A stretch of DNA of 64,000 nt from Aliiroseovarius sediminilitoris (GCF_900109955.1 NZ_FOJB01000001.1:2790001-2854000), one strand, 5' to 3'. Positions 30,177 through 38,989 are shown, numbered from the stretch's first letter. The notes: a model not told the origin generated them from the letters alone. Numbers and translations: made by a program.

Positions 30177-30896
30177 TTAAAGCGCGCGCCGATGTGCCAG
30201 GCGATCCTGCACAAGCCCTTGCACACGCGCCAGATCCGCAACGGTTCCGCGACCGGCCGCGCGAGCCTGCGCCAGCCCCGTCGCGGCGACCTCCAGCGTA
30301 TTGTCATGGGCACTGCGCGCAAGGCCCCCCAGAAACTGGGCAATGTAGTCCTGCATCGGACCATCCGCACCTTCCCGCATCAATGTAGCGGCGTGGCAAA
30401 GATCGTCCTGAAGCGCGATCTGGTCCGGCGCGATGATGTCTTGCGGCAGGGCGCGCGGCGCGACCGGGCCTTCGGCAGGTGGCAGCACCGACAGGATGCT
30501 TTGCTGGAACACGGCCAGACTCTCGACGGGCTTGGCCAAAAACCCGTCAGCACCAGCCTGCAACGCCTGGTCGCGGGTGGTTTCATCACCGCTCATCCCC
30601 AGAAGAACGGGGACACGCAGAGGATTAGCGGCCAATTGTGCGATCAGATCCGCCCCGCAGCCATCCGGCAGACCCATATCAATAATCACAATCGACGGAC
30701 GATAAACCCGCAAATGTCGATGCGCGGCACGCAGGCTGTCGGCCCGTCGAATGCGCGCGCCTGACCGCAGGCTCAGCAATCGAATAGCCTCGGACGCAAA
30801 CCGGCTGTCTTCGACCACAAGCACGGTCAACCCTTGCAACGGGCGCTCGGGTGTCGGGGGGTGTCCCATCATGAATTGTTCAAGATCATCGCTCAT
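30177..30896 (-). CDS. response regulator receiver protein (orphan, no known output domain)
   Basis: A 239-residue protein with an N-terminal extension of about 20 residues and one receiver domain. The acidic pocket is in VLVVEDSRF, the phosphorylatable Asp in VIIDMGLPDGCG, the conserved Ser in LLGMSGDE and the Lys in FLAKPVES. All key residues are present. The C-terminal 100 residues are helical and could be an Hpt-like bundle, but no clear HxxKG histidine motif is seen. No histidine kinase is adjacent. A CtrA-like site lies upstream. The role is unknown; signalling by protein contact is likely. Confidence 0.85.
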   Translation of the reverse strand: MSDDLEQFMMGHPPTPERPLQGLTVLVVEDSRFASEAIRLLSLRSGARIRRADSLRAAHRHLRVYRPSIVIIDMGLPDGCGADLIAQLAANPLRVPVLLGMSGDETTRDQALQAGADGFLAKPVESLAVFQQSILSVLPPAEGPVAPRALPQDIIAPDQIALQDDLCHAATLMREGADGPMQDYIAQFLGGLARSAHDNTLEVAATGLAQARAAGRGTVADLARVQGLVQDRLAHRRAL

Positions 30897-30937
30897 CAGC
30901 GTTCTCCTTTCCTGGGATCAGCCTGCGCGAGAACTGC

Positions 30938-30952
30938 CTAACAACCGGTTAA
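30938..30952 (-). promoter_or_regulatory. CtrA-like site upstream of the response regulator gene
   Basis: On the minus strand the sequence is TTAA-CCGGTTG-TTAG, which differs from the CtrA consensus TTAA-N7-TTAA at one base. It lies about 42 bp before the response regulator start. CtrA controls motility and cell-cycle genes in this order of bacteria. The match is short and may be chance. Confidence 0.3.
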
Positions 30953-31056
30953 GCCTGCAAACGCGGCGTCGCTTTCTTCATATGCGGCACCGCAGCACTT
31001 GCCCGAACGCGGCAAGCCCGGCATAACCAACCCGAGATTACTAAGGGAGAGAAGAC

Positions 31057-31461
31057 ATGATCGGACGTCTCAATCACGTGGCCATCGCGGTGCCAGACCT
31101 TGACGCCGCCGCCGCGCAATACCGCGATACGCTGGGCGCCGATGTTGGTGCCCCGCAGGACGAACCAGACCACGGCGTCACCGTTGTCTTCATCACCCTG
31201 CCCAACACCAAGATCGAACTGCTTTATCCGCTGGGTGAGAACTCACCCATCACGGGGTTTCTTGAAAAGAACCCGTCGGGCGGCATCCATCACATTTGTT
31301 ACGAGGTGGAGGACATCATTGCAGCCCGCGACAGGCTGCAAGCGGCCGGCGCGCGTGTTCTTGGCACCGGAGAGCCGAAAATCGGCGCCCATGGCAAGCC
31401 GGTCCTGTTCCTGCATCCCAAGGATTTCAACGGCGCACTGGTCGAACTGGAGCAGGTCTGA
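31057..31461 (+). CDS. mce: methylmalonyl-CoA epimerase
   Basis: A vicinal-oxygen-chelate enzyme of 134 residues that interconverts (R)- and (S)-methylmalonyl-CoA in propionyl-CoA breakdown. Metal-ligand positions are visible in GRLNHVAIAVPDLDAA, GGIHHICYEVEDI and the C-terminal GALVELEQV. IELLYPLGENSPI and FLEKNPSGGIHH are family hallmarks. ATG is preceded by AAGGGAGA. The stop overlaps the DUF1467 start as TGATG. Confidence 0.94.
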   Translation: MIGRLNHVAIAVPDLDAAAAQYRDTLGADVGAPQDEPDHGVTVVFITLPNTKIELLYPLGENSPITGFLEKNPSGGIHHICYEVEDIIAARDRLQAAGARVLGTGEPKIGAHGKPVLFLHPKDFNGALVELEQV

Positions 31462-31736
31462 TGTCCATCACCGCCGCCATCGTCCTTTACGTGGTTATCT
31501 GGTTCCTGACCATGTTTGTTGTTCTGCCCATAGGTCTGCGCACACAAGGCGACGAAGGCGAGGTGGTGCGTGGCACCCATGCCGGTGCGCCCGCAAATTT
31601 CAAACTGGCGCGCACCATGATTATTGTGACGATCATCGGCACAGTGGTTTGGGCTATTGTCGCGGGAATCATCCTGTCCGGCTGGATTTCGGTCGAGGAT
31701 ATCGACTGGTTCAATCGGTTGGAGGACACAAACTAG
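31461..31736 (+). CDS. DUF1467 family small membrane protein
   Basis: A 91-residue protein with two hydrophobic helices (ITAAIVLYVVIWFLTMFVVL near residues 3-22 and TMIIVTIIGTVVWAIVAGII near 52-71), joined by the loop PIGLRTQGDEGEV typical of DUF1467. Function is unknown. It is joined to mce by TGATG, an association I know from other Rhodobacterales, so the two are co-translated. It ends 7 bp before the convergent phosphatase gene. Confidence 0.85.
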   Translation: MSITAAIVLYVVIWFLTMFVVLPIGLRTQGDEGEVVRGTHAGAPANFKLARTMIIVTIIGTVVWAIVAGIILSGWISVEDIDWFNRLEDTN

Positions 31737-31743
31737 CGCGCGT

Positions 31744-32481
31744 TCAGGCACGCGCCACCGGCACCCGGCCATCAGGGGTCAGCAACCAGACCTCGCGCCG
31801 CTCGATCACCACGGCTGACAGGGCTTTACCGTGCCCTGCCCCGGTGTCGATATTCACACGGTTTCCGTAATGCGTCACCTCGTCCACCGGGGTGTGACCG
31901 TGGATGATCAGTGGACCGTGATCGGCAGTTGAGGCATGAAATGCGCCGCGAATCCAACACAGATCATCCTCGGTCTGATCCTCAAGCGACACACCGGGGC
32001 GAATACCCGCATGGACGAAGCACAGATCGCCATAGCGATACAGAGCAGACAGTTGAGCTAGAAACTGGCGGTGCGCATCGGGCACCGCAACGCGCGCCTT
32101 GGGGTGAAGCTGATAAGTGCGAATGCCATCCGGCACCTCGACCCCATAGCTGCCCAAGGTCTCGATCCCACCAATGCCGGGGTGCAGCCAATTATAGTCG
32201 ATCAATAGCTGCGTATCGACCATAGGGTGGTCGCGCAAAAACATCTCCATCATCCGGTCATGGTTGCCCTTCAGGACGATCCAGTTTTTCCCTTGCGCCA
32301 GTCCGTCAATCAGATACGCGATCACGCCCGCACTGTCAGGGCCACGGTCCACCAGATCGCCGATATGGACAATAGGCGCGTCCGCATCACCTGTCCGCTG
32401 GCGATCTTCGTCGATCAGCGCATGAGCTGCCCTGAGCAGATCAAGCTGTCCATGAATATCTCCGATCGCATAGGCGCGCAT
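31744..32481 (-). CDS. calcineurin-like metallophosphoesterase (Ser/Thr phosphatase / ApaH-like)
   Basis: A 245-residue cytoplasmic enzyme with all metal-site motifs of the PPP-type family: YAIGDIHGQLDLL at the N terminus, VHIGDLVDRGPDS, VLKGNHDRMMEM, and IIHGHTPVDEV near the C terminus. Such enzymes remove phosphate from proteins or cleave dinucleoside polyphosphates; which one applies is not decidable here. ATG at 32481 (MRAYAIGD) has CAGGAGA upstream. Extended frames to 32565 would run through the serA terminator and are rejected. Confidence 0.9.
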   Translation of the reverse strand: MRAYAIGDIHGQLDLLRAAHALIDEDRQRTGDADAPIVHIGDLVDRGPDSAGVIAYLIDGLAQGKNWIVLKGNHDRMMEMFLRDHPMVDTQLLIDYNWLHPGIGGIETLGSYGVEVPDGIRTYQLHPKARVAVPDAHRQFLAQLSALYRYGDLCFVHAGIRPGVSLEDQTEDDLCWIRGAFHASTADHGPLIIHGHTPVDEVTHYGNRVNIDTGAGHGKALSAVVIERREVWLLTPDGRVPVARA

Positions 32482-32526
32482 GGGTCTCTCCTGTTTGCGC
32501 AGACAGTAACGGGCAGGCCAGAAATG

Positions 32527-32554
32527 AAAAGCCCCGGCGCTTGGCCGAGGCTTT
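32527..32554 (-). terminator. terminator after serA
   Basis: On the minus strand AAAGCCTCGGC pairs with GCCGGGGCTTT (one mismatch), giving a GC-rich stem with a short loop and a following T-run (TTTT). It lies 17 bp after the serA stop and 46 bp before the phosphatase start. The strand assignment rests on the T-run. Confidence 0.75.
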
Positions 32555-32570
32555 CCGTTTTTCACTGCCG

Positions 32571-34163
32571 TTAGATGTCGAAGGCGAGCGGCTTGACCGA
32601 TTGGAACATCCCTGTCGCCAGCAGGCTTTCCAAAGCCGTTTGCGGAATGGCTTCGTCCAGGTAAAGCAAGGCAATCGCATCGCCGCCAGTGTTTTTCCGA
32701 CCCAAAGTAAAGTTGGCGATGTTGACACCCTGTTGACCCATCGTCGCCCCCAAGGTGCCGATGATGCCCGGCATATCGTTGTTGGTGGTATACAGCATAT
32801 GGCTACCGATCTCGGCGTCGATATTGATGCCTTTGATCTGGATGAAACGCGGCTTGCCATCCGAGAACACCGTGCCCGCGATAGACCGCTCGCGCTTTTC
32901 CGTGACCACGGTCAGCTTGATATACCCATCGAACGCCCCACCTTTTGCCTGCGTGGTGGTCGAGGTCTTGATGCCGCGATCAGCGGCCACAATGGGGGCA
33001 GACACCATGTTAACATCCGGCAGAACAGGCTTCATCAGCCCCGAAAGCACGGCACAATCCAGTGCCTTCAGGTTCATCTCGGATGCGACACCGTCATAAA
33101 GGATGTTCACCGCCTTGATCGGCCCCTCGGTCAATTGCCCGACAAATGCACCCAGATGCTCGGCCAGTTTGATCCACGGTCCCATGACCTTGGCTTCCTC
33201 GGCGGTGACTGAGGGCATGTTGAGCGCGTTCTGCACGGCCCCGGTCAGCAGGTAATCCGACATCTGCTCGGCCACCTGAAGTGCCACGTTTTCCTGCGCC
33301 TCGGTTGTTGCAGCCCCAAGGTGCGGGGTGCAGACCACGTTGGGCAGACCAAACAGAGGGTTCTCGGTTGCGGGTTCCACAGCGAACACATCGAAGGCCG
33401 CGCCCGCCACGTGACCCGATTTCAGCAGGTCGGCCAGAGCTTCCTCGTCCACCAGGCCACCACGGGCGCAGTTGATGATGCGAACGCCCTTCTTGGTCTT
33501 TTCAAGGTTCTCGCGGCTCAGGATGTTGCGGGTCTGGTCGATCAGCGGAACATGCAGGGTGATGAAATCCGCACGGCGCAGAAGCTCGTCCAACTCGACC
33601 TTTTCAACGCCCATCTTGTCGGCCTTCTTCTCGGACAAGAACGGATCATACGCGATGACCTTCATTTTCAGGCCCAGCGCGCGGTCACAAACGATACCGC
33701 CAATGTTGCCAGCCCCGATCACGCCCAGCGTCTTGTTGGTCAACTCGACCCCCATGAACTTGGACTTTTCCCACTTGCCCGCATGGGTCGAGGCGGACGC
33801 TTCGGGGATCTGACGGGCCACCGCGAACATCATCGCGATGGCGTGTTCGGCGGTTGTGATCATGTTGCCAAACGGCGTATTCATCACGATCACGCCCTTC
33901 TTGGAGGCTGCAACCTTGTCCACATTGTCGGTGCCAATCCCGGCGCGACCAACGACTTTCAGGTTGGTGGCAGCTTCAAGGATCTTGTCAGTCACCTTGG
34001 TCGCCGACCGGATGGCAAGACCGTCATAGTCGCCGATGCGAGCAAGCAAAGCGTCCTTGTCTTTGCCCAGCGCAGGTTCGAAATCAACATCGATGCCGCG
34101 ATCACGGAAAATCTGAACGGCGGTTTCCGACAGCTTGTCGGAGACGAGTACTTTGGGGGCCAT
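32571..34163 (-). CDS. serA: D-3-phosphoglycerate dehydrogenase
   Basis: SerA starts serine synthesis by oxidising 3-phosphoglycerate with NAD. The 530 residues have the D-2-hydroxyacid dehydrogenase core: VVGRAGIGTDNVD, the NAD fold LGVIGAGNIGGIV, INCARGGLVDEEAL with the catalytic Arg, and TPHLGAATTEAQ with the catalytic His. They are followed by an intervening domain and a C-terminal ACT domain (NDMPGIIGTLGATMGQQGVN). This is the long type. ATG at 34163 gives MAPKVLVSDKL. It lies 65 bp after serC on the same strand and shares its promoter. Confidence 0.97.
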   Translation of the reverse strand: MAPKVLVSDKLSETAVQIFRDRGIDVDFEPALGKDKDALLARIGDYDGLAIRSATKVTDKILEAATNLKVVGRAGIGTDNVDKVAASKKGVIVMNTPFGNMITTAEHAIAMMFAVARQIPEASASTHAGKWEKSKFMGVELTNKTLGVIGAGNIGGIVCDRALGLKMKVIAYDPFLSEKKADKMGVEKVELDELLRRADFITLHVPLIDQTRNILSRENLEKTKKGVRIINCARGGLVDEEALADLLKSGHVAGAAFDVFAVEPATENPLFGLPNVVCTPHLGAATTEAQENVALQVAEQMSDYLLTGAVQNALNMPSVTAEEAKVMGPWIKLAEHLGAFVGQLTEGPIKAVNILYDGVASEMNLKALDCAVLSGLMKPVLPDVNMVSAPIVAADRGIKTSTTTQAKGGAFDGYIKLTVVTEKRERSIAGTVFSDGKPRFIQIKGINIDAEIGSHMLYTTNNDMPGIIGTLGATMGQQGVNIANFTLGRKNTGGDAIALLYLDEAIPQTALESLLATGMFQSVKPLAFDI

Positions 34164-34228
34164 CTGTCTGGTCCTTTTCACAAAGATGTAGGGGGAAGCC
34201 CCGCGCATCGGTGCGCCGGGCGGGTATC

Positions 34229-35374
34229 TTATTGGGCTGCAATCTCGGCGTTGAAGGCCCAGTCGAGCCACGGCATCAAGGCGTCGACATCTGACGTCTC
34301 AACCGTGCCACCACACCAGATGCGCAGGCCGGGAGGGGCATCACGATAGGCACCGACATCCAGCGCCACACCTTCTGCTTCCAACCGTTTCGCAACGGAC
34401 TTGGCAAAAGCCGCTCCGTCCTTGATGCGGTCATCGGTGAACTTCAGGCAGACCGAGGTGTTCGACAGCGTCGCCCGGTCATGGGCCAGGAAGTCGATCC
34501 AATCCCGCATCTCGACAAAATCCGCGATCGCCTTGGTGTTTGCATCCGCACGATGGATCAAACCCGCAAGCCCGCCAACCGAGCGCGCCCAATCCAGCGC
34601 GAACAAATAATCCTCGACCGCCAGCATGGACGGTGTGTTGATGGTCGCGCCGGTAAAGATGCCCTCGATCAGCTTGCCGCCCTTGGTCAGGCGGAAAATC
34701 TTCGGCAGCGGCCATGCGGGGGTATAGCTTTCCAAACGCTCCACTGCGCGCGGGGACAGGATCAGCATGCCATGTGCCGCCTCGCCGCCCAGAACTTTCT
34801 GCCAGCTAAACGTGGTCACATCCAGCTTGTCCCACGGCAGGTCCATTGCGAACGCAGCGGAAGTCGCGTCGCAAATGGTCAGCCCCTCGCGGTCTGTCGG
34901 GATCCAGTCACCATTCGGAACCCGCACCCCTGAGGTGGTGCCGTTCCATGTGAACACGACATCATTCGTGAAATCGACCGAAGTCAGGTCAGGCAACTCA
35001 CCGTAATCGGCAGTCTTGGCAACAGCCTCCAGTTTCAACTGTTTGGTCACATCCGTAACCCAACCCGCGCCGAAACTTTCCCAAGCCAGCACCTCGACCC
35101 CGCGCGCGCCCAGAAGCGACCACAGCGCCATTTCCACTGCTCCGGTGTCCGAGGCAGGCACGATCCCGATCTTGTAATCGGCGGGGATGCCCAGAACCTC
35201 GCGCGTGCCTTCGATGGCGGCTTTCAGTTTGTCCTTGCCGACAGTCGCGCGATGCGAACGGCCAAGGGCGGCGTCCGACAAGGCATCCAGTGTCCATGTG
35301 GGGGGTTTGGCGCAGGGGCCAGATGAAAAGCGCGGATTGGCCGGCCGCGTCGCCGGTTGAGCAATATCAGTCAT
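34229..35374 (-). CDS. serC: phosphoserine aminotransferase
   Basis: SerC transaminates 3-phosphohydroxypyruvate to phosphoserine using PLP. The 381-residue protein is of the alphaproteobacterial type: [10 protein letters not shown] near the start, [44 protein letters not shown] (split as [13 protein letters not shown] and [14 protein letters not shown]), where the Lys forms the Schiff base. [16 protein letters not shown] is near the end. With serA downstream and serB divergent, the whole phosphorylated serine pathway is here. Confidence 0.96.
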   Translation of the reverse strand: MTDIAQPATRPANPRFSSGPCAKPPTWTLDALSDAALGRSHRATVGKDKLKAAIEGTREVLGIPADYKIGIVPASDTGAVEMALWSLLGARGVEVLAWESFGAGWVTDVTKQLKLEAVAKTADYGELPDLTSVDFTNDVVFTWNGTTSGVRVPNGDWIPTDREGLTICDATSAAFAMDLPWDKLDVTTFSWQKVLGGEAAHGMLILSPRAVERLESYTPAWPLPKIFRLTKGGKLIEGIFTGATINTPSMLAVEDYLFALDWARSVGGLAGLIHRADANTKAIADFVEMRDWIDFLAHDRATLSNTSVCLKFTDDRIKDGAAFAKSVAKRLEAEGVALDVGAYRDAPPGLRIWCGGTVETSDVDALMPWLDWAFNAEIAAQ

Positions 35375-35452
35375 GATACCCTTCCAGATATAAGCCCCTC
35401 GTTGGGGAGGGGTGTCCCACGGATCGGACTAAGGGGGGAAACGCGCTGGCAC
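35375..35452 (-). ncRNA. candidate serC leader RNA (hairpin just before serC)
   Basis: On the minus strand, CCCCTC at 35412-35407 and GAGGGG at 35400-35395 form a stem with a 6-nt loop 20 bp before the serC start, preceded by GTGGGACA. A structured element called the serC motif is known upstream of serC-serA operons in Alphaproteobacteria, and this site is in exactly that position. I could not align it to the family model, so the identity is inference. The hairpin is close enough to influence ribosome access. Confidence 0.45.
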
Positions 35453-35527
35453 AAGATGGAAAATGTCGCTATAGCCGCGCCGAGCGTCGGAAAATGACGT
35501 CGAATGTCTACGATCGGAAACTTTAGT

Positions 35528-36406
35528 ATGTTCATCGCCACGCTACTGACTGCCCCCACCCAACCCCATCTTGATGCCGCTCTCGTTGAAAGCCTGCGCA
35601 ATGCCTGGGGCGGCGGCGATGCCGATTGGCTGTCCCCGGACGAAGCCGCCGAGTTTCCCTTGCGCCAGATGCCCTCGAACCTCTGGGAGGTCTGGGAAGA
35701 CCTGCAATCGCTGGGGGTCGATCTGGTCGTCCAGCCGATGGACGGGCGGCGCAAACGCATGCTTCTGGCGGATATGGATTCGACCATGATCCAGCAGGAA
35801 TGCATCGACGAATTGGCAGACGAAGCCGGGGTCGGCGACCGCGTCAAGGACATCACCGCCCGTGCGATGAATGGCGAACTGGACTTCGATGGCGCCTTGA
35901 CCGAACGAGTGAAGTTGCTGGAAGGTCTGCCCGAAACAGTCATCGGAAAAGTGCTGGACACACGCATCACTCTAACGCCGGGCGGGCAGGCACTCTTGGC
36001 CACGATGAAAGCCGGCGGGGCTTATGCCGCACTGGTATCAGGCGGGTTCACCGCATTCACAACCCATGTCGCGGACAGCCTCGGCTTTGACGAGCACCGC
36101 GCCAACAGGTTGCTGATTGAAGATGGCAAGCTGACTGGCAAGGTTGGTCTGCCCATTTTGGGTCGCGACGCGAAAGTGGCCGCGCTGGAAGAGATCTCGG
36201 CCCAGCTTGGCCTGATCCATGACGAGGTGATGGCGGTCGGCGACGGGGCCAACGATTTGGGTATGTTGGAACTGGCCGGCGCAGGCGTGGCGCTGCACGC
36301 CAAACCCTCAGTCGCGGCCCAATGTGACATTCGCATCAACCACGGCGACCTGACCGCGCTTCTCTATATACAAGGCTACGCCAAGGCTGACTTCGCAGGT
36401 GTTTGA
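35528..36406 (+). CDS. serB: phosphoserine phosphatase
   Basis: SerB removes phosphate from phosphoserine in the last step of serine synthesis. The 292-residue HAD enzyme has motif I LLADMDSTMIQQECIDELA, motif II ALVSGGFTAFT, and motif III/IV VMAVGDGANDLGMLELAG. The N-terminal 80 residues form the extra domain common in SerB. ATG at 35528 (MFIATLLTAP) is preferred over the ATG at 35504 because it matches the family and has GGAAA upstream. It is divergent from serC, with a 153-bp gap. The stop overlaps the next gene by 8 nt. Confidence 0.95.
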   Translation: MFIATLLTAPTQPHLDAALVESLRNAWGGGDADWLSPDEAAEFPLRQMPSNLWEVWEDLQSLGVDLVVQPMDGRRKRMLLADMDSTMIQQECIDELADEAGVGDRVKDITARAMNGELDFDGALTERVKLLEGLPETVIGKVLDTRITLTPGGQALLATMKAGGAYAALVSGGFTAFTTHVADSLGFDEHRANRLLIEDGKLTGKVGLPILGRDAKVAALEEISAQLGLIHDEVMAVGDGANDLGMLELAGAGVALHAKPSVAAQCDIRINHGDLTALLYIQGYAKADFAGV

Positions 36407-37157
36407 ACTGACGACTGAAATCACGCTGCTGTTGATTTGTGCGGCCTTTGTTGCCGGGTTCGTGGATGCAATCGCAGGCGGTGGCGGGCTGATCACCCTG
36501 CCTGCGCTCCTGCTGGCCGGGGTGCCACCCGTCACGGCGCTCGCGACTAATAAAATTCAAGGGCTGTTCGGCGCGGGGATGGCGGCCATCACCTATGCGC
36601 GTGCCGGGCATGTGAACCTGCGACGGCAATTGAAGCCGGCTGTCCTGTCTTTCTTCGCAGCTCTCTTTGGCGCGCTTTCGGTCAACGCGCTGCCCACCGA
36701 CCTGATCCGGTGGATCCTGCCTGTTCTTCTGGTTGCGATCGCGCTTTTCTTCGCTCTGAAACCGGGGCTAGACGACACCGACCGCCACCAAAGGCTCACC
36801 CCTGCCGTTTTCTCGCTAACCCTCGTGCCGCTGATCGGATTTTACGATGGGCTGCTTGGCCCGGGCACCGGCGCGTTCTTCATGTTGGCCTTTGTCGCCA
36901 TGGTGGGTCACGGCATCCTGCGCGCCACGGCGCACACAAAACTCCTGAATTTCGCCTCGAATGTCGGAGGGTTAGCCGGCTTCCTGATCGTGCTCTCACC
37001 GCTTTGGGCCATCGGGCTTGCGATGGGCGCAGCCCAGATCGCGGGGGCTTATCTTGGCTCCAGCCTTGCCTCGCGGATCGGCGCCCGATTAATCAAACCG
37101 CTTCTGGTCATCGCCTCGACTGCCATGGCGCTGAAACTTATAACAGACCTTCTTTAA
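36399..37157 (+). CDS. TSUP (TauE/SafE) family membrane exporter
   Basis: A 252-residue protein with about eight hydrophobic helices and the TauE/SafE repeat: FVDAIAGGGGLITLPALLLA near the N terminus and IGFYDGLLGPGTGAFFML in the middle. The family moves sulfite, sulfoacetate or other organosulfonates across the inner membrane; the substrate here is unknown. The start is GTG at 36399, overlapping the serB stop, so translation may be coupled. A double-hairpin element follows the stop. Confidence 0.88.
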   Translation: MFELTTEITLLLICAAFVAGFVDAIAGGGGLITLPALLLAGVPPVTALATNKIQGLFGAGMAAITYARAGHVNLRRQLKPAVLSFFAALFGALSVNALPTDLIRWILPVLLVAIALFFALKPGLDDTDRHQRLTPAVFSLTLVPLIGFYDGLLGPGTGAFFMLAFVAMVGHGILRATAHTKLLNFASNVGGLAGFLIVLSPLWAIGLAMGAAQIAGAYLGSSLASRIGARLIKPLLVIASTAMALKLITDLL

Positions 37158-37160
37158 CCC

Positions 37161-37224
37161 GTTGCTTCTTCTGGCCTAAAATATCCTGGGGTGAATTGGC
37201 GCAGCCAAGAGGGGCAACGCCCCT
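37161..37224 (+). repeat. double-hairpin intergenic element, copy 1
   Basis: Starting 4 bp after the TSUP stop, the element reads TTCTTCTGGCC-TAAAATATCC-TGGGGT. Two stems follow: TTGGC/GCCAA (37196-37208) and AGGGGC/GCCCCT (37210-37224). The second stem touches the stop codon of the convergent asparaginase gene. A second copy with the same order is found at 50218-50285 on the other strand. Position suggests a transcript-end or mRNA-stability role. Confidence 0.65.
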
Positions 37225-38225
37225 CACGCCCTCAGCAATGCCGCACTCGGCCGGATTTCGCCGGCGTCCTGCCCCGCGCGGCTCTTCACCACCGGGTTCA
37301 TTCGCTTCTTCACCATCGGATCGTCTGCATCCAACACACCCAAACTCACAAGGATCGTCGCAATCGCGCATTCCGACGCGCGCTCCGCCCCATCCATAAT
37401 CTTCAGCGCCACGCCAAGCTCCTGCTCTGGCAGGATCGCGACAAAAAAGGCCTCCGCCCCGGTTTTCAGCGCAACCTTGCCCTTTGCCGCGCGCATCAAC
37501 TCGGTGCACGCGCGGGTTTCGCCAGCCACCAGGTCCGGGTGCAACATCATCGCCTCGCGCAGTCGGACCGCCGCTCGCTGACGCGTGTCACCTCCGGGCT
37601 TGGCCCCGGCAAACGCCCCCATCGCACGCCCCATCCCTGCAAGGGTCGCGGCAAAATTCGGGGCTGAACAACCATCAATGCCGAAGCCGGGACTGGTTTC
37701 CCCCGTTATCTCTTCAAATGCAGCCTTGACCGCCTGCTGCACCGGATGGTCCAGATCGACATAATCCGCCCCGCCCCCCAGATGACGGCTGAGCGTCAGA
37801 AAGCCCGCATGTTTGCCTGAACAGTTGTTGTGAATCCGACAGGGGCTTGCATCCGCCTTGATCAGTTCGGTCCGGGTCTCGCGATCATCGGGCATCTGCG
37901 GCCCGCATAGCAGATCATCATTGCCAAGCCCCATATCCGACAGCCAGCGTGTCACGCGATCGGTATGGATCGCCGCCCCCTGATGGCTGGCGCAAGACAG
38001 CGCCAGTTGCTCGGTGGTCAGCCCGGCCGCATCCGCCGCGCCGCTTTCCACCAGTGGCAAAGCCTGCAACATCTTGGCCGAGGAGCGTGGCAAAATGACC
38101 TGATCGGGATCGCCCCAGCCATCCACGATGTCGCCCTTGGCGTTGCAAATGACAGCATGGCCATGGTGTTGGCTTTCAAGGACATCGCCACGCCAAACTT
38201 CGACAAGACGCTCTGAGTGACCCAT
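37224..38225 (-). CDS. asparaginase, Rhizobium AnsA/type II-like family
   Basis: A 333-residue protein of the thermolabile L-asparaginase II (Rhizobium etli type) family, not of the E. coli AnsA/AnsB fold. Hallmarks are LPRSSAKMLQALPL near residue 50, LALSCASHQGAAIHTDRV, and IHNNCSGKHAGFL with the cysteine and lysine proposed as active in this family. GFGIDGCSAPNF follows. It should convert asparagine to aspartate and ammonia in the cytoplasm. It is convergent with the TSUP gene and ends in the shared double-hairpin element. The 184-bp gap at 38226-38409 has no clear feature. Confidence 0.9.
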   Translation of the reverse strand: MGHSERLVEVWRGDVLESQHHGHAVICNAKGDIVDGWGDPDQVILPRSSAKMLQALPLVESGAADAAGLTTEQLALSCASHQGAAIHTDRVTRWLSDMGLGNDDLLCGPQMPDDRETRTELIKADASPCRIHNNCSGKHAGFLTLSRHLGGGADYVDLDHPVQQAVKAAFEEITGETSPGFGIDGCSAPNFAATLAGMGRAMGAFAGAKPGGDTRQRAAVRLREAMMLHPDLVAGETRACTELMRAAKGKVALKTGAEAFFVAILPEQELGVALKIMDGAERASECAIATILVSLGVLDADDPMVKKRMNPVVKSRAGQDAGEIRPSAALLRA

Positions 38226-38409
38226 TGGTTGCTCCTTTCGAAACGAAACGCGCGAAAAACCGCCGCAGGGGGGTTTTATTACTCGCGCATTTCGCGTTAA
38301 GCTTTAGAAACAGACTTGGAAACGACCCAAGCGCAACAGTCAAGGGCCGCGGCAGACGGTTGGGACACGCAAGGGCTTGAGGCAGAAGCAGCTGGAGGCT
38401 GTGTTAGAC

Positions 38410-38937
38410 ATGAAACGAATGATTTCAGGCGCGATTTGCGCACTGGGCCTGTCGCTGGCGGCGACGGGTGTTTTCGCTCAGGAAAGCTCGAACCGGGTCG
38501 CTGCAAACACCGATTGGAGTGTGTTTGTCGAAGACAACCCGACAGAATGTTGGAGCGTTTCGAGTCCGAAAGAAACCGTGAACACAAGAAACGGGCGTTC
38601 GGTTGCGGTGAAACGCGGCGATATACTGCTGTTCGTCAGCTACCGCCCCACCGCGAAGGTAAACGGCGAAGTGTCGTTCACCGGCGGCTATCCGTTCGCA
38701 CCGGGATCCACCGTATCGCTTGTGATTGGCGATGCGACCTTTCAGCTGTTCACGGATGGCGAATGGGCCTGGTCGGCGTCGAAGGACGATGACGCCAAGA
38801 TCATTGCAGCCATGAAACGTGGCGCAAGTGCGGTTGCGAACGCAGAAAGCGCGCGTGGGACCAAAACACAGGATACATTCAGCCTGCTTGGATTCACCGC
38901 CGCCGTTGAAGAAGCTGGAAAACGCTGCGGCAGTTAA
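38410..38937 (+). CDS. invasion-associated locus B (IalB) family periplasmic protein
   Basis: A 175-residue protein with a cleavable signal peptide (MKRMISGAICALGLSLAATG, then VFAQ) followed by an IalB-type domain: TDWSVFVEDNPTECWSV, SPKETVNTRNGRSVAVKRGD, GEVSFTGGYPFAPGS and LLGFTAAVEEAGKRC. IalB was named for erythrocyte invasion in Bartonella, but free-living alphaproteobacteria carry it widely, and its role there is unknown. ATG at 38410 follows GGAGG at 12 bases. A perfect 10-bp hairpin lies 26 bp after the stop. Confidence 0.88.
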   Translation: MKRMISGAICALGLSLAATGVFAQESSNRVAANTDWSVFVEDNPTECWSVSSPKETVNTRNGRSVAVKRGDILLFVSYRPTAKVNGEVSFTGGYPFAPGSTVSLVIGDATFQLFTDGEWAWSASKDDDAKIIAAMKRGASAVANAESARGTKTQDTFSLLGFTAAVEEAGKRCGS

Positions 38938-38963
38938 GCCGTCTGGTCTTCACGACATTCTGA

Positions 38964-38989
38964 CACGCCATGGGGCATTCCATGGCGTG
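38964..38989 (+). terminator. perfect 10-bp hairpin after the IalB-like gene
   Basis: CACGCCATGG at 38964-38973 pairs exactly with CCATGGCGTG at 38980-38989 around a 6-nt loop. There is no T-tract, so terminator strength is uncertain, but position between the IalB-like gene and rlmN fits. Confidence 0.6.
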
